Positions 47,965 through 55,758 of a stretch of 64,000 bases of DNA are shown piece by piece. Below the pieces are notes generated by a model. The model saw nothing but the letters and a program-made list of their open reading frames with translations, made no database searches and was not told where the DNA came from. The position numbers were made by a program, and so were the translations under genes. Position 1 is the first letter of the stretch; each line of letters begins with the position of its first letter. The DNA lies in the NCBI RefSeq assembly GCF_000686125.1, contig NZ_JMMA01000002.1, positions 434,001-498,000 of the forward strand. Reading direction: 5' to 3'. This DNA comes from Ruminococcus sp. NK3A76 (GTDB lineage Bacteria; Bacillota; Clostridia; Oscillospirales; Ruminococcaceae).

Positions 47965-47993
47965 TTGATATTTTTATGAGAATGACGTATAAT
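47965..47993 (+). promoter_or_regulatory. sigma-A promoter of ireB
   Basis: TTGATA (47965-47970), 17-bp spacer, TATAAT (47988-47993). Confidence 0.83.
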
Positions 47994-48051
47994 ATAATAT
48001 AGATAAATATATAAGGAGACATATCCCCCGGACAAGAAGGAGCTGAGCTTT

Positions 48052-48297
48052 ATGCACGACAGAACAATGGAATTTTCATTGCCGCATGATAAGGAGTATG
48101 AGCTGAAAAAGACTCTTACAGTTATCTACGAGGCACTTAAAGAAAAGGGCTATAACCCTATAAATCAGATAGTAGGTTACATCCTTTCGGAAGACCCTAC
48201 ATACATAACCACCTACAACAACGCAAGAAGCCTTGTACGTCACATCGACCGTGACGAGCTGCTTGAAGCGCTGGTAAGGAGTTATTTAGACAGCTGA
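48052..48297 (+). CDS. ireB: IreB family regulatory phosphoprotein
   Basis: An 81-aa member of the IreB/UPF0297 family. Conserved core: [42 protein letters not shown], which is nearly invariant across Firmicutes. In Enterococcus, IreB is phosphorylated by the Ser/Thr kinase IreK and modulates cephalosporin resistance. The gene usually heads an ireB-ruvX(yrrK)-DUF1292 cluster; here it is alone, followed by a strong terminator and an E2 element, so the usual partners are elsewhere. AAGGAGCTGAG precedes the ATG. Confidence 0.92.
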   Translation: MHDRTMEFSLPHDKEYELKKTLTVIYEALKEKGYNPINQIVGYILSEDPTYITTYNNARSLVRHIDRDELLEALVRSYLDS

Positions 48298-48305
48298 TGA
48301 TATTT

Positions 48306-48334
48306 CCCGGCATCGTGAGGTGCCGGGTTTTTTT
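48306..48334 (+). terminator. terminator of ireB
   Basis: CCCGGCA/TGCCGGG stem followed by seven T. Confidence 0.92.
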
Positions 48335-48335
48335 A

Positions 48336-48670
48336 ATGCATAATTAAGAATGCATAATGCATAATTAATTGAGGTGTCGTGTCTTATCGGCAAAGCCGAT
48401 AAGAAGAAAGTTTTGCTTTGCAAAACAATTCCCTGCGGCGCACGGTATGCCCATTCGGGCGATCGACCTGACGGTATCAGCCAGGTCGTTGGATATGCAG
48501 TGCGAAGGGTCGAGGTGGCGTATGAGGCGCCAAAGTCGGCTCGAAAGCCCCTCGTGTACCCAATGGGGAGCGAGAGAGCCGTCTTGAAGCAAAGCCATCC
48601 CACCACAGCCCGAATGGGCATAACGTCCTGCGTAAGCAGGACACCTCACCTGTAACCTGTAACCTGTTAC
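48336..48670. repeat. E2 element, copy 4
   Basis: Left heptamers ATGCATA ATTAAGA ATGCATA ATGCATA ATTAATT (48336-48370); hairpins CTTATCGGC-AAA-GCCGATAAG (48383-48403) and GTTTTGC/GCAAAAC (about 48408-48424); core 48447-48621 (175 bp) bounded by ATGCCCATTCGGGC and GCCCGAATGGGCAT; hairpin GTCCTGC-GTAA-GCAGGAC (48625-48642); right heptamers ACCTCAC CTGTAAC CTGTAAC CTGTTAC (48643-48670). The last heptamer overlaps the stop codon of the minus-strand PdaA-like gene. Fills the whole gap of over 350 bases. Confidence 0.85.
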
Positions 48671-49500
48671 CTTGCTTCAAGTTCAAAAAACTCAAACCCT
48701 TTGCCCCTTATCCCGTCGATGACATCGCCTAAGACCTCGGCGTTGGTGCTCGATACTGAGTGCAGAAGATATATTGCTCCCTCATGAGCGCCGGAAATGA
48801 GCTTTTCTCTGGCGTAGGCAGGGTCGGGCTGGTCGTCGGTCAGCCAGTCCTTGTAGGCAAAGCTCCATAGCTTTGTGGTGTAGCCGGCCTTCTGCGTTTC
48901 ACTCAGACTGAACTCTGAATACTCGCCCATAGGCGGCCGCAGCTCCGTCATCTCGTAGCCGTAGTGCTTTTTGATATAGTCGTGCAGTGTGCCTATCTCA
49001 TCACTTATCTGCTCTGCTGTCAGGTCTGGCATTGAGGGGTGTGTCTGCGTGTGGCTGCCTATCGTGTGGCCGTCCTCTATCATGCGCTTTACAAGCTCGG
49101 GGTTCTTTTCGGCGTAGTCGCCCACAAGAAAGAATGTCGCTCTGACGTTTTTCTCTTTCAGGGTGTCGAGTATCTTCTCGGTGAAGCCGTTTTCATACCC
49201 CTGGTCAAAGGTCAGCTCTATGCGCTTGTCCTGCTCGTTAATGGCAAGTGCGCCGTATTTGCCGAACTGTGCGTTGAAATCAAGAGCGCCTGTCGGACGG
49301 TTTTTGTCATCGACATTCACGCCCTGGCCGTAGCCGTGCTTTTCCTTTGACAAGGTGTCAGAGCTTGCCAGCTCGCTTACCTGTGCGATGATGCTCTTGG
49401 CACCGTCCGCTGCCCGGTCTATCACTCTGTCGCTCTGCTCCTTGCCGGCATATGCCCCTGCCGCACAAAGGCAGGCAGCTGCTATCAGTAGCTTTTTCAT
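48667..49500 (-). CDS. PdaA-like polysaccharide deacetylase
   Basis: A 277-aa exported NodB-domain deacetylase with a signal peptide or anchor at residues 1-19. The motif ELTFDQGYENGFTEKIL matches the PdaA subgroup (TFDxGYENG) of delta-lactam-producing N-acetylmuramic acid deacetylases. The metal ligands are in GSHTQTHPSM (HxxxH), and LRPPMGEYSEFSL and WSFAYKDWLTDDQPD follow the same pattern, with IYLLHSVSSTNAEVL at the end. PdaA makes muramic-delta-lactam in spore cortex; whether this organism sporulates cannot be told here, so a wall-tailoring role is also possible. AAAGGAGAAATAACC precedes the ATG. A TATAAT at 49541-49536 (minus) may be its -10; the rest of 49501-49666 holds nothing else. 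Confidence 0.87.
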   Translation of the reverse strand: MKKLLIAAACLCAAGAYAGKEQSDRVIDRAADGAKSIIAQVSELASSDTLSKEKHGYGQGVNVDDKNRPTGALDFNAQFGKYGALAINEQDKRIELTFDQGYENGFTEKILDTLKEKNVRATFFLVGDYAEKNPELVKRMIEDGHTIGSHTQTHPSMPDLTAEQISDEIGTLHDYIKKHYGYEMTELRPPMGEYSEFSLSETQKAGYTTKLWSFAYKDWLTDDQPDPAYAREKLISGAHEGAIYLLHSVSSTNAEVLGDVIDGIRGKGFEFFELEAR

Positions 49501-49666
49501 GGTTATTTCTCCTTTATATCGTTGTTTTTGCCTGTATTATAGTGTCTCCTGAACCGATAGAACTATCACAGGAAATTGATTACAATATGTAATCGTTTGC
49601 CGATTTTTTGTCTGCTTTAGATAATAGGAGGGGGATTTTTGTTTCCGAATTGTGATATTAATAATA

Positions 49667-49695
49667 TTGACATTCATTATTCTTTGTGTTAAAAT
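49667..49695 (+). promoter_or_regulatory. sigma-A promoter of the gene at 49770
   Basis: TTGACA (49667-49672), 17-bp spacer, TAAAAT (49690-49695). Confidence 0.75.
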
Positions 49696-49769
49696 AAAAT
49701 TGCATAATAATATGCAGCAAGAAAAACAACAAAACGAAATGTAGAAACGAAAATACGGAGGGATGAATC

Positions 49770-51503
49770 ATGCTTAAAAAGTCGATACTTACACCTGTCC
49801 TTTCAGGCGTGCTCGCAGTAACAGTGGTAGGTTCAGGTGCATATTACTTTGTAAACCAGAAGAATGCAGACAAGGACGATGAGAGCTCCAGCCAGTCTCA
49901 GGATAAGGACGGCAAGAAGAAGGGCTCTGACTCCATCGAGCTCAAAGTCAGCGACGAGGAGCTCCAGAAGGGTCTTGACAAGGCAACTGACAAGATCGAA
50001 GTTGTAAAGTCCAGCGTGGCAGATCAGGTAGAAACTGTTACCAAGGCTGTTTCCGGTGATCTTGACTTCGCTTATAACGCAAGCCTTACAGTTACTCCCG
50101 GTGAGATGCTCACACAGGAGGCTGACATCAAGTCTATCGCACTCAATGTCGCTGCAAAGCAGAAGGGTGATGCTGCACAGCTCACACTCGAAGGCCAGTA
50201 CGGCGGCCAGACACTTGCTACAGCAAATATCATAGGCGACAGGAGCGGCGGCAATGTTTACGCACAGGTCCCCGAGCTTTCAGACACATATGTAAGCGTC
50301 AGCTTAGAGCAGCTCAAGACTATGGCTGAGAATGCTGTTCAGGCTCCGATGCAGGCTTATACACAGAAGTCGGCTGAGGCTATTGCAGAGCAGCAGGGCG
50401 GAGATATTGATGAGAGCAATGTCAAGGTGCCTGATTATAACGCACTTATCGAGGCTCTTGAATCTGTAGATCAGGAAGCTCTTGAGCAGGATATAGCTGA
50501 GTATGCTCAGACGATAGCTGAGAACTTCCCCGAGGGCAAGGATGCTGAGGCTACAAAGGGTGAGGTAGACGGTGTCTCCTACGAGCTCACTACCAAGACC
50601 TACGATGTAACTGAAGCTGATGCTATGAAGATAACCAAGGCTGTTATTGAAAAGGCTAAGGATGACACTCTTATCAAGGATTTCCTTGACAACGAGACAA
50701 TAAAGGAATTCACACAGTCTGACAGCTCTGCATTTGTAGCAGGTTTAGATGAGATGCTCGCTGAGATGGAGGACAACTCCATTGATGAAAACGGCGAAGT
50801 TGTGAGCTTTGATGTAATGTTCGACAGCGAGGGCGCTATCGCAGGCTTCAAGATGGAAAATGACGGCGAGGGCATCTACGCTGTATCCACAGCTGTTGGC
50901 GATGACTACGTTGTAGATATGAAGTTCAACGGCGGCTCTGACGCTGATATGACAGTTGCAGGCGTTATCAAGAACGAGAACGACACTCTCAACGGCTCTA
51001 TAAAGATGGATAACAAGACTTCCTCCGGCGAGGGCGACTATAACATGGTATTCGCTCTTAAGGACGTTAAGACTACCGACAATGTAATGTCCGGTACTGT
51101 ATCCTTCGATGCTACAGCAAACGGCAAAACAGTTGGCCTTGTGTTCACATCCAACTCCACAGCTGACAAGACAGACTTCGTATTCTCGTCTTCGATGGAC
51201 GGCAAGAGCATATTCGACATCGCATTCACATTAGAGCAGACTGATGCTTCCGACATCGCTGTTCCTTCCGATGCAATAGCTATCGACCTTGAATCCGGCG
51301 AGGGCACAGACAAGTATGCTGCTACTCTTGATATCCAGGGCTTCCAGGATCACCTTAAGGACGTTCTCGGCGAGGAGCTCTTCGGCAAGATCGTAGGCAC
51401 AGGCACAAACGTTATTGAAGATGCTCAGACAGCTACAGGCGGCAGCGAGGTAACAGGCACTACTACTACCGAGCTCGGAACATCCACAAAAGAGGATGTC
51501 TGA
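49770..51503 (+). CDS. uncharacterised anchored extracytoplasmic protein
   Basis: An unrecognised 577-aa protein. It begins with a membrane anchor (residues ~5-27, ILTPVLSGVLAVTVVGSGAYYF), then a Ser/Lys/Asp-rich linker and a soluble region of about 500 residues: a coiled coil (ELQKGLDKATDKIEVVKSS), beta-rich stretches that recall bacterial lipoprotein-like LolA/LppX folds (DLDFAYNASLTVTPGEML, VNVYAQ-like VYAQVPELSDTYVSVSL), helical middle and a second beta-rich half (DYVVDMKFNGGSDADMTV, LNGSIKMDNKTSSGEGDYNMVF). The C-terminus is Thr-rich. There is no lipobox Cys. It may bind a lipid or act as a wall scaffold; this is inference. It uses many preferred codons (GCT, AAG, CTC, GAC), which suggests high expression. 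GGAGGGATG precedes the ATG. Confidence 0.7.
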   Translation: MLKKSILTPVLSGVLAVTVVGSGAYYFVNQKNADKDDESSSQSQDKDGKKKGSDSIELKVSDEELQKGLDKATDKIEVVKSSVADQVETVTKAVSGDLDFAYNASLTVTPGEMLTQEADIKSIALNVAAKQKGDAAQLTLEGQYGGQTLATANIIGDRSGGNVYAQVPELSDTYVSVSLEQLKTMAENAVQAPMQAYTQKSAEAIAEQQGGDIDESNVKVPDYNALIEALESVDQEALEQDIAEYAQTIAENFPEGKDAEATKGEVDGVSYELTTKTYDVTEADAMKITKAVIEKAKDDTLIKDFLDNETIKEFTQSDSSAFVAGLDEMLAEMEDNSIDENGEVVSFDVMFDSEGAIAGFKMENDGEGIYAVSTAVGDDYVVDMKFNGGSDADMTVAGVIKNENDTLNGSIKMDNKTSSGEGDYNMVFALKDVKTTDNVMSGTVSFDATANGKTVGLVFTSNSTADKTDFVFSSSMDGKSIFDIAFTLEQTDASDIAVPSDAIAIDLESGEGTDKYAATLDIQGFQDHLKDVLGEELFGKIVGTGTNVIEDAQTATGGSEVTGTTTTELGTSTKEDV

Positions 51504-51545
51504 TAAATAAAAGGACGTTTAAATCTAAGGACGTATAAAAAACTA

Positions 51546-51571
51546 AACGCACCCGCAAGGGTGCGTTTTTT
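51546..51571 (+). terminator. terminator of the gene at 49770
   Basis: AACGCACCC-GCAA-GGGTGCGTT stem running into TTTTTT. A partial second copy of GGGTGCGTTTTTT follows at about 51578-51590. Confidence 0.9.
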
Positions 51572-51599
51572 ATGCCTGGGTGCGTTTTTTGCTGTGCTT

Positions 51600-52697
51600 T
51601 TATTCCTGCTCCTCTAAAAAGATGTCCATTCTTAAGTTTTCAAGACTGTCGATATCAAACAGGAATAGCACCTGGTCAAACTGCTCTGCCGATACGAGGT
51701 CTTCAAGTGTTACGTCAGATGCGGTGTCTGCATCTATCACCGTGACGAATGAGTAGTGGGAAATAAGAAACGGTATTATCGGGTCGGTCTGCTCGGTCTT
51801 GACTATCAGCAGCTTCGGGCTGTCCTGATTTATGGTGGCTATGTCGAGCTTTTTGTATCTGCTGCCGTAGAGGAACACATCAAGCGGCTTGTCTGTGCTT
51901 AGAGCGCTGCGGTCGTAGACAGACTTGTGCTTTTCCTTGCTGCCGCTGCCGTAGCCTGTGGCGGAGGTGACGACTGTGCCGTTTTTGGGGATTAGCAGCT
52001 CGATGTTGTCAGGGGTTATTCGCTGCCTGATGTTCAGCTCATTGCATAGCGAGCCGATGTAGCCTGTCAGGGCGTGCTCTGAGTCGTAGTCGGAATACGG
52101 TCTTGGCGAGAAACCCATTTTGCGTATGCATGAGGAGTATACGTCAAACGCTCCTCCGCTGGTCAAGCTCGTGTCGGTGCGCATGAAGATGTAGTTCTCT
52201 CTTGATGAATAGAGCGGGCTGTATGCATCGAGCGTTGCCACCGAGCTGTCAAACGAGCTGTAAAGCTCGGATATGTAGTGTTTCTGGTCAAAGCCTACGC
52301 CAACTGACGGCAGATCGGCCGAGTATATGCCCGAAGGGGAGGGGATAATGCAGGTGTATACGCCGATGTCTTCATGCCTTGCGGCAAAGTCATTTATGCT
52401 GCCGGTCAGCCTGTCTGTCGCTTTGCTGCTTACCTGCTCGGAGGGTCTTATGACACCGCCGTTTACTAAAAAGCTGCCGTCTATCTCGGTCTTGCCGGCG
52501 GCAAGCAGCATTGATGTGCGAAGCGTCTGCCAGCTGCCCTGCAGGGGGAAGCTCGCAAAAAGCTGTGCGTCTATCTCGTCGGTGTCCTTTGTCATATCTA
52601 CAGGCTCAGGGCTGAAAAACAGCGTGCTGAATGCGAACATGACTATCAGAGTAAAGAACATTATCACGCAGATAAGGTCAAGCACCTTTTTCATCAT
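51600..52697 (-). CDS. DHHW/AlgJ-like extracytoplasmic protein with degenerate active site
   Basis: A 365-aa protein with an N-terminal membrane anchor (about 8-30) and the layout of the DHHW family (AlgX/AlgJ-like SGNH acyltransferase partners of MBOAT proteins): TEIDGSFLVNGGVIRP, then the region around residue 172, then LLIVK...IIPFLISHYSFVTVID and FDQVLFLFDIDSL. In functional relatives the middle reads RTDHHWTxxGA; here it is RTDTSLTSGGAF, so both His are gone. The Ser loop, usually (K/G)DSxxNxxxPFL, reads KTEQTDPIIPFL, so Asp and Ser are gone too. It is probably catalytically dead, but the fold is kept. The gene starts 6 nt after the MBOAT stop, the usual pairing. Confidence 0.75.
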   Translation of the reverse strand: MMKKVLDLICVIMFFTLIVMFAFSTLFFSPEPVDMTKDTDEIDAQLFASFPLQGSWQTLRTSMLLAAGKTEIDGSFLVNGGVIRPSEQVSSKATDRLTGSINDFAARHEDIGVYTCIIPSPSGIYSADLPSVGVGFDQKHYISELYSSFDSSVATLDAYSPLYSSRENYIFMRTDTSLTSGGAFDVYSSCIRKMGFSPRPYSDYDSEHALTGYIGSLCNELNIRQRITPDNIELLIPKNGTVVTSATGYGSGSKEKHKSVYDRSALSTDKPLDVFLYGSRYKKLDIATINQDSPKLLIVKTEQTDPIIPFLISHYSFVTVIDADTASDVTLEDLVSAEQFDQVLFLFDIDSLENLRMDIFLEEQE

Positions 52698-52703
52698 ATC
52701 ACC

Positions 52704-54083
52704 TCAGTTCATAAGACCCGGTATGCTCTGCGCCGAGCCGGAAAGGAAAGCCGTGCATAACACAAGCAGCAACAGCTGCCACACAGGCTGCAAGAACGGC
52801 AGGAAGCTGACCTTGTAGCTGTCGAGCTTTTTGTAGATAAGGTCTGCAAGGCCTGTGGTAATGAATATGCATATGCCAAGGATAACTGCGTAGTTTTCAA
52901 AGAAATAGAGGGTGAGGTTGTCTATCAGCATACCGTTTCGCCCGAAGACAGCAAGGATATATGACAGAGCGTAGCTTGTGTCGTTCGATATGAAAAAGAC
53001 AACGCCTAAGTGCATCAGTGCCATAGTGATAATGAGTGTCAGCACCCTTGCAAAGCCCTTTGACGGCCTTTTTATCCACCAGAGCTCGGCTATGCACAAA
53101 ATGCCTGCATAAACGCCGAACACCAGCCTTGAAAGCCCCGGCCCGTACCACATAGAGAGGGTAACGCCTGTGGCTATGGTAGCAAGTGCTGTGAAAGCCC
53201 TGCTCTTGCCGTCGCCGTTTATAGGCCTGTAGATGTAGTCAACAAACCACGCCGTGACGGATACGTTAAAGCGCTTGACAAGCTCAGTCACCGTGCCAGA
53301 CTTAAACGGGTGGTCGAAGTTTACCGGCAGCTCAATGCCGAGCATCAGGGCGATGCCCCTTGCCATGTGCGAGATCGATGCAAACTCAAAATAAACGAAC
53401 ATTCCGCCGGTGATGAGCCCGAGCCACGCAGTAGTAGCAGAAACGCCGCCTATGTCGAGCTTTGTCAGCTGCTCCCACATACCGTATACTGTTGCGCTAA
53501 GTACGCATTTCTCGGCAAGGCCTTTTAAGTAGAGCGATATGCCACGGCTTAGCTTGTCAAGCGTAATCTCAGGCGCTTCAAACTGAGGCAGCACCTTGCC
53601 GTAGCGCATCAGAGGGCCTGCTGTCAGGCAGGGGAAGAACCCGACATACGCCGTGACCAGCGAGAAGCGGTGGTCGCACCTTATCTCGCCCTTGAAGATG
53701 TCAAAGCAGTAGGAGAGCGAGCTGAGCGTGTATACAAACACTCCGAGCGGCGGAAACGCCTTTGCTGCGAGCTCACTTTTGACCGCCCCCGACGATGCGA
53801 GCACGCATATCACAAGGAAACTGAGCTCTATGCATATCATCACGGCAAGCACCTTTTTCTGCCGTGGCTTGTCGCTGCGGCGGTTGTCGATAAGCATACC
53901 GAGAATGTATGCACAAAGCGATGACAGCCCGAGAGGGATCAGCGCCCAGAGCGAGTGCCAGCCGACAAACACGCCCTCGCCTAAGATAAGCGTCTTTGCA
54001 CGGTGCTTTTTAGGGGTGAGCGCATAAACTCCCACAAAAAGAGGCAGAAAGAAATACAGAAATGTTATTGATGACATTGTCAT
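52704..54083 (-). CDS. MBOAT-like membrane protein lacking the conserved histidines
   Basis: A 459-aa polytopic protein (about 11-12 helices) of the AlgI/DltB/PatA branch of membrane-bound O-acyltransferases. The fold markers are present: SSITFLYFFLPLFVGVYAL, the PLMRYGKVLPQF loop, FVYFEFASISHMARGIALMLGIELPVNFDHPF. In AlgI/DltB the next motif is (F/W)-(W)-x-R-W-H-x-S-L; here it is ELVKRFNVSVTAWFVDYIY, with Asn in place of His (about residue 271). The catalytic WHG motif is SMWYGP, with Tyr for His (about residue 308). Loss of both His makes normal O-acyl transfer unlikely. The downstream gene encodes the DHHW partner, degenerate in the same way. AAGGAGAG precedes the ATG at 54083. Last but one gene of the HIT-comEC-holA-rnmV run. 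Confidence 0.82.
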   Translation of the reverse strand: MTMSSITFLYFFLPLFVGVYALTPKKHRAKTLILGEGVFVGWHSLWALIPLGLSSLCAYILGMLIDNRRSDKPRQKKVLAVMICIELSFLVICVLASSGAVKSELAAKAFPPLGVFVYTLSSLSYCFDIFKGEIRCDHRFSLVTAYVGFFPCLTAGPLMRYGKVLPQFEAPEITLDKLSRGISLYLKGLAEKCVLSATVYGMWEQLTKLDIGGVSATTAWLGLITGGMFVYFEFASISHMARGIALMLGIELPVNFDHPFKSGTVTELVKRFNVSVTAWFVDYIYRPINGDGKSRAFTALATIATGVTLSMWYGPGLSRLVFGVYAGILCIAELWWIKRPSKGFARVLTLIITMALMHLGVVFFISNDTSYALSYILAVFGRNGMLIDNLTLYFFENYAVILGICIFITTGLADLIYKKLDSYKVSFLPFLQPVWQLLLLVLCTAFLSGSAQSIPGLMN

Positions 54084-54115
54084 ATTCTTTCTCTCCTTTC
54101 GTGGCAGTGTGTGTA

Positions 54116-54700
54116 TCAGTCAAGCTCTTTGATCAGCTTGTCAAATTCTTCTCTTGTAAAGCCTGCATTGAGTATATCGAGCAGGCCGTTGGGCGTTGTT
54201 CTTGAGGGGAGCGAGAGCTTTTTGTAAAGCGCCTGCCTTTTTGCCTTAGAGTCAGGCCTGCCTGTAAGCCCTGCATCAAAGAGGTCGGCATTTGTGAGCC
54301 CTGCGCTCTTTCGCTCATTTGAGAAAACGCCTGCACGCTCAAAAGCCTCTCTGAGCATTTTAACAGATATCCCCTCAACGCCCAGCTTGCCTTCCTTCGA
54401 GGGTGCGTCCTTTCGCTTTTCCTTGCCGAAGACATCGGGGATATACACGTTTATTATCTCACCCTCAGGGCAGATGCCCTTGATGTAGCCCCTTATGCGG
54501 AAGCCTGCGCTGTCCGAGTCGGTGAGGATTATTATTCCTGTGTCGGCAGCGCATTTTCTGATGTATGCTTTAAGCTCCTCGTCGCCGTATACCGAGAAAC
54601 CGTCGGTGACTATTATCACCCCGTCGATAAACGAGCTGAGCTTGTTTTTGTCGTATCTGCCCTCAACTATTATGGGCTTATCTATCCTGAGCTTTTCCAT
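54116..54700 (-). CDS. rnmV: ribonuclease M5 (5S rRNA maturation)
   Basis: A 194-aa Toprim-domain nuclease that trims precursor 5S rRNA in Gram-positive bacteria. The Toprim motifs are clear: IIVEGRYDKNKL (catalytic Glu), VIIVTDGFSVYGDEELK, and IIILTDSDSAGFRIRGYIK (DxD metal site). The C-terminal DUF4093 region follows (DLFDAGLTGRPDSKAKRQALYKKLSLPSRTTPNGLLDILN). The start is MEKLRID at 54700 with ACGGAG inside the end of holA; a longer frame to 54736 overlaps holA and is rejected. The gene order holA-rnmV is tight (2 nt). Confidence 0.92.
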   Translation of the reverse strand: MEKLRIDKPIIVEGRYDKNKLSSFIDGVIIVTDGFSVYGDEELKAYIRKCAADTGIIILTDSDSAGFRIRGYIKGICPEGEIINVYIPDVFGKEKRKDAPSKEGKLGVEGISVKMLREAFERAGVFSNERKSAGLTNADLFDAGLTGRPDSKAKRQALYKKLSLPSRTTPNGLLDILNAGFTREEFDKLIKELD

Positions 54701-54702
54701 AA

Positions 54703-55758
54703 CTAACTCCGTATCGCCATGCACTTGGCGCAGCATTCTTCAAGTGCGAGTATGTCTCCGCCCTTGGCATAGCCTTTTGTTTTGAGGGCAAGGTCGGTGT
54801 CGCAGAGGAATGAAAGGGTAAGCCTTATCCTCTCCTCGGATATCCTGCTGCAATCGCCGAAGGCGTTCTCTACTGCGAATTTCTTGTACGCCGGGTATGA
54901 AAAATCCTTGATGATGTCATCAACATTCTTGCCTGACGAGCGGGCGAGCTTGGCTCGGTAGATATCCATTATAGAATATGATATCGTGGATAGTATCTCG
55001 ATAGCCTCGACCCTCTGGGATACAAGCTCGTCTATCCTGCCGAAGACGAATTTCGCATTGCCACGGAGAATGTTTATAGCAAGCGCAAAGCCGTCAGACT
55101 CTATCTTCGGGGCGACTATCATGTCTATCATTTCCCTGGTGACAGGCCTGCCGTCGGCAAAGGCCGAGAGCTTTGCTATCTCGTTGTCAACAAGGGCTGT
55201 GTCGCTCAGCAGCCTGTTTGCAAGATACTGTGCGTCGTAGTTGGATATCTGCGAGCCGGACTTTGAAAGCTCGGCGGCAATGTATTTGCCCATGTCGCCT
55301 GCACGCCTGTATGCAAAGTCGCACACCGTGCCTGCCTTGGCGCAGAAGTCGGCAAAGCTCTTGTTCTTGGTGTTTAGAGCCTTTTTGCTCTTGAACACCT
55401 TCTCGCCGTCAGCGCATATCACGACAGTGGTAGTGTCCGGAATATCAGAGAGAATGGTCTTGATAGCCTCCATATCCTCAGCGCTCACGGTGCTTGCATC
55501 AAAGCCGGGGATATATGCACACACTCTCTCAGCAAACATAGGCACAGCCATTACCGCATCGGCAAGCTCGGCGGTGTCTAAGTTCTTTGCATCGAACGGG
55601 TGGAAATTGAGCGTCTGTGCGTCCTTGGGCACAAGCCTTGCTATCAGCTTTTTTGTTACACGCTCCATATTCCCGACATCACGCCCGTAGAAGAAATACA
55701 GCCGCTCGTTTAGCGGAGCCGTTTTCTTGTTAAGGTCAGAGGGTGATATCAAAGCCAT
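54703..55758 (-). CDS. holA: DNA polymerase III delta subunit
   Basis: The delta subunit opens the beta sliding clamp as part of the clamp loader. 351 aa, the usual length. Features: N-terminal LYFFYGRDVGNMERVTKKLIARLV (nucleotide-fold region), VMAVPMFAERVCAYI, TTTVVICADGEKVFKSKKALN, then the three-domain AAA+-like body with AQYLANRLLSDTALVDNEIAKL and LAINILRGNAKFVFGRIDEL, and the C-terminal helical collar. The start ATG 55758 has AAGGAGG 8 nt before it and lies inside the 3' end of comEC (23-bp overlap), a common clostridial arrangement. Confidence 0.9.
   Translation of the reverse strand: MALISPSDLNKKTAPLNERLYFFYGRDVGNMERVTKKLIARLVPKDAQTLNFHPFDAKNLDTAELADAVMAVPMFAERVCAYIPGFDASTVSAEDMEAIKTILSDIPDTTTVVICADGEKVFKSKKALNTKNKSFADFCAKAGTVCDFAYRRAGDMGKYIAAELSKSGSQISNYDAQYLANRLLSDTALVDNEIAKLSAFADGRPVTREMIDMIVAPKIESDGFALAINILRGNAKFVFGRIDELVSQRVEAIEILSTISYSIMDIYRAKLARSSGKNVDDIIKDFSYPAYKKFAVENAFGDCSRISEERIRLTLSFLCDTDLALKTKGYAKGGDILALEECCAKCMAIRS

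Noticed and set aside
48365-48655. Several frames on both strands between ireB and the PdaA-like gene
   Set aside because: All run through E2 copy 4, with no ribosome sites.
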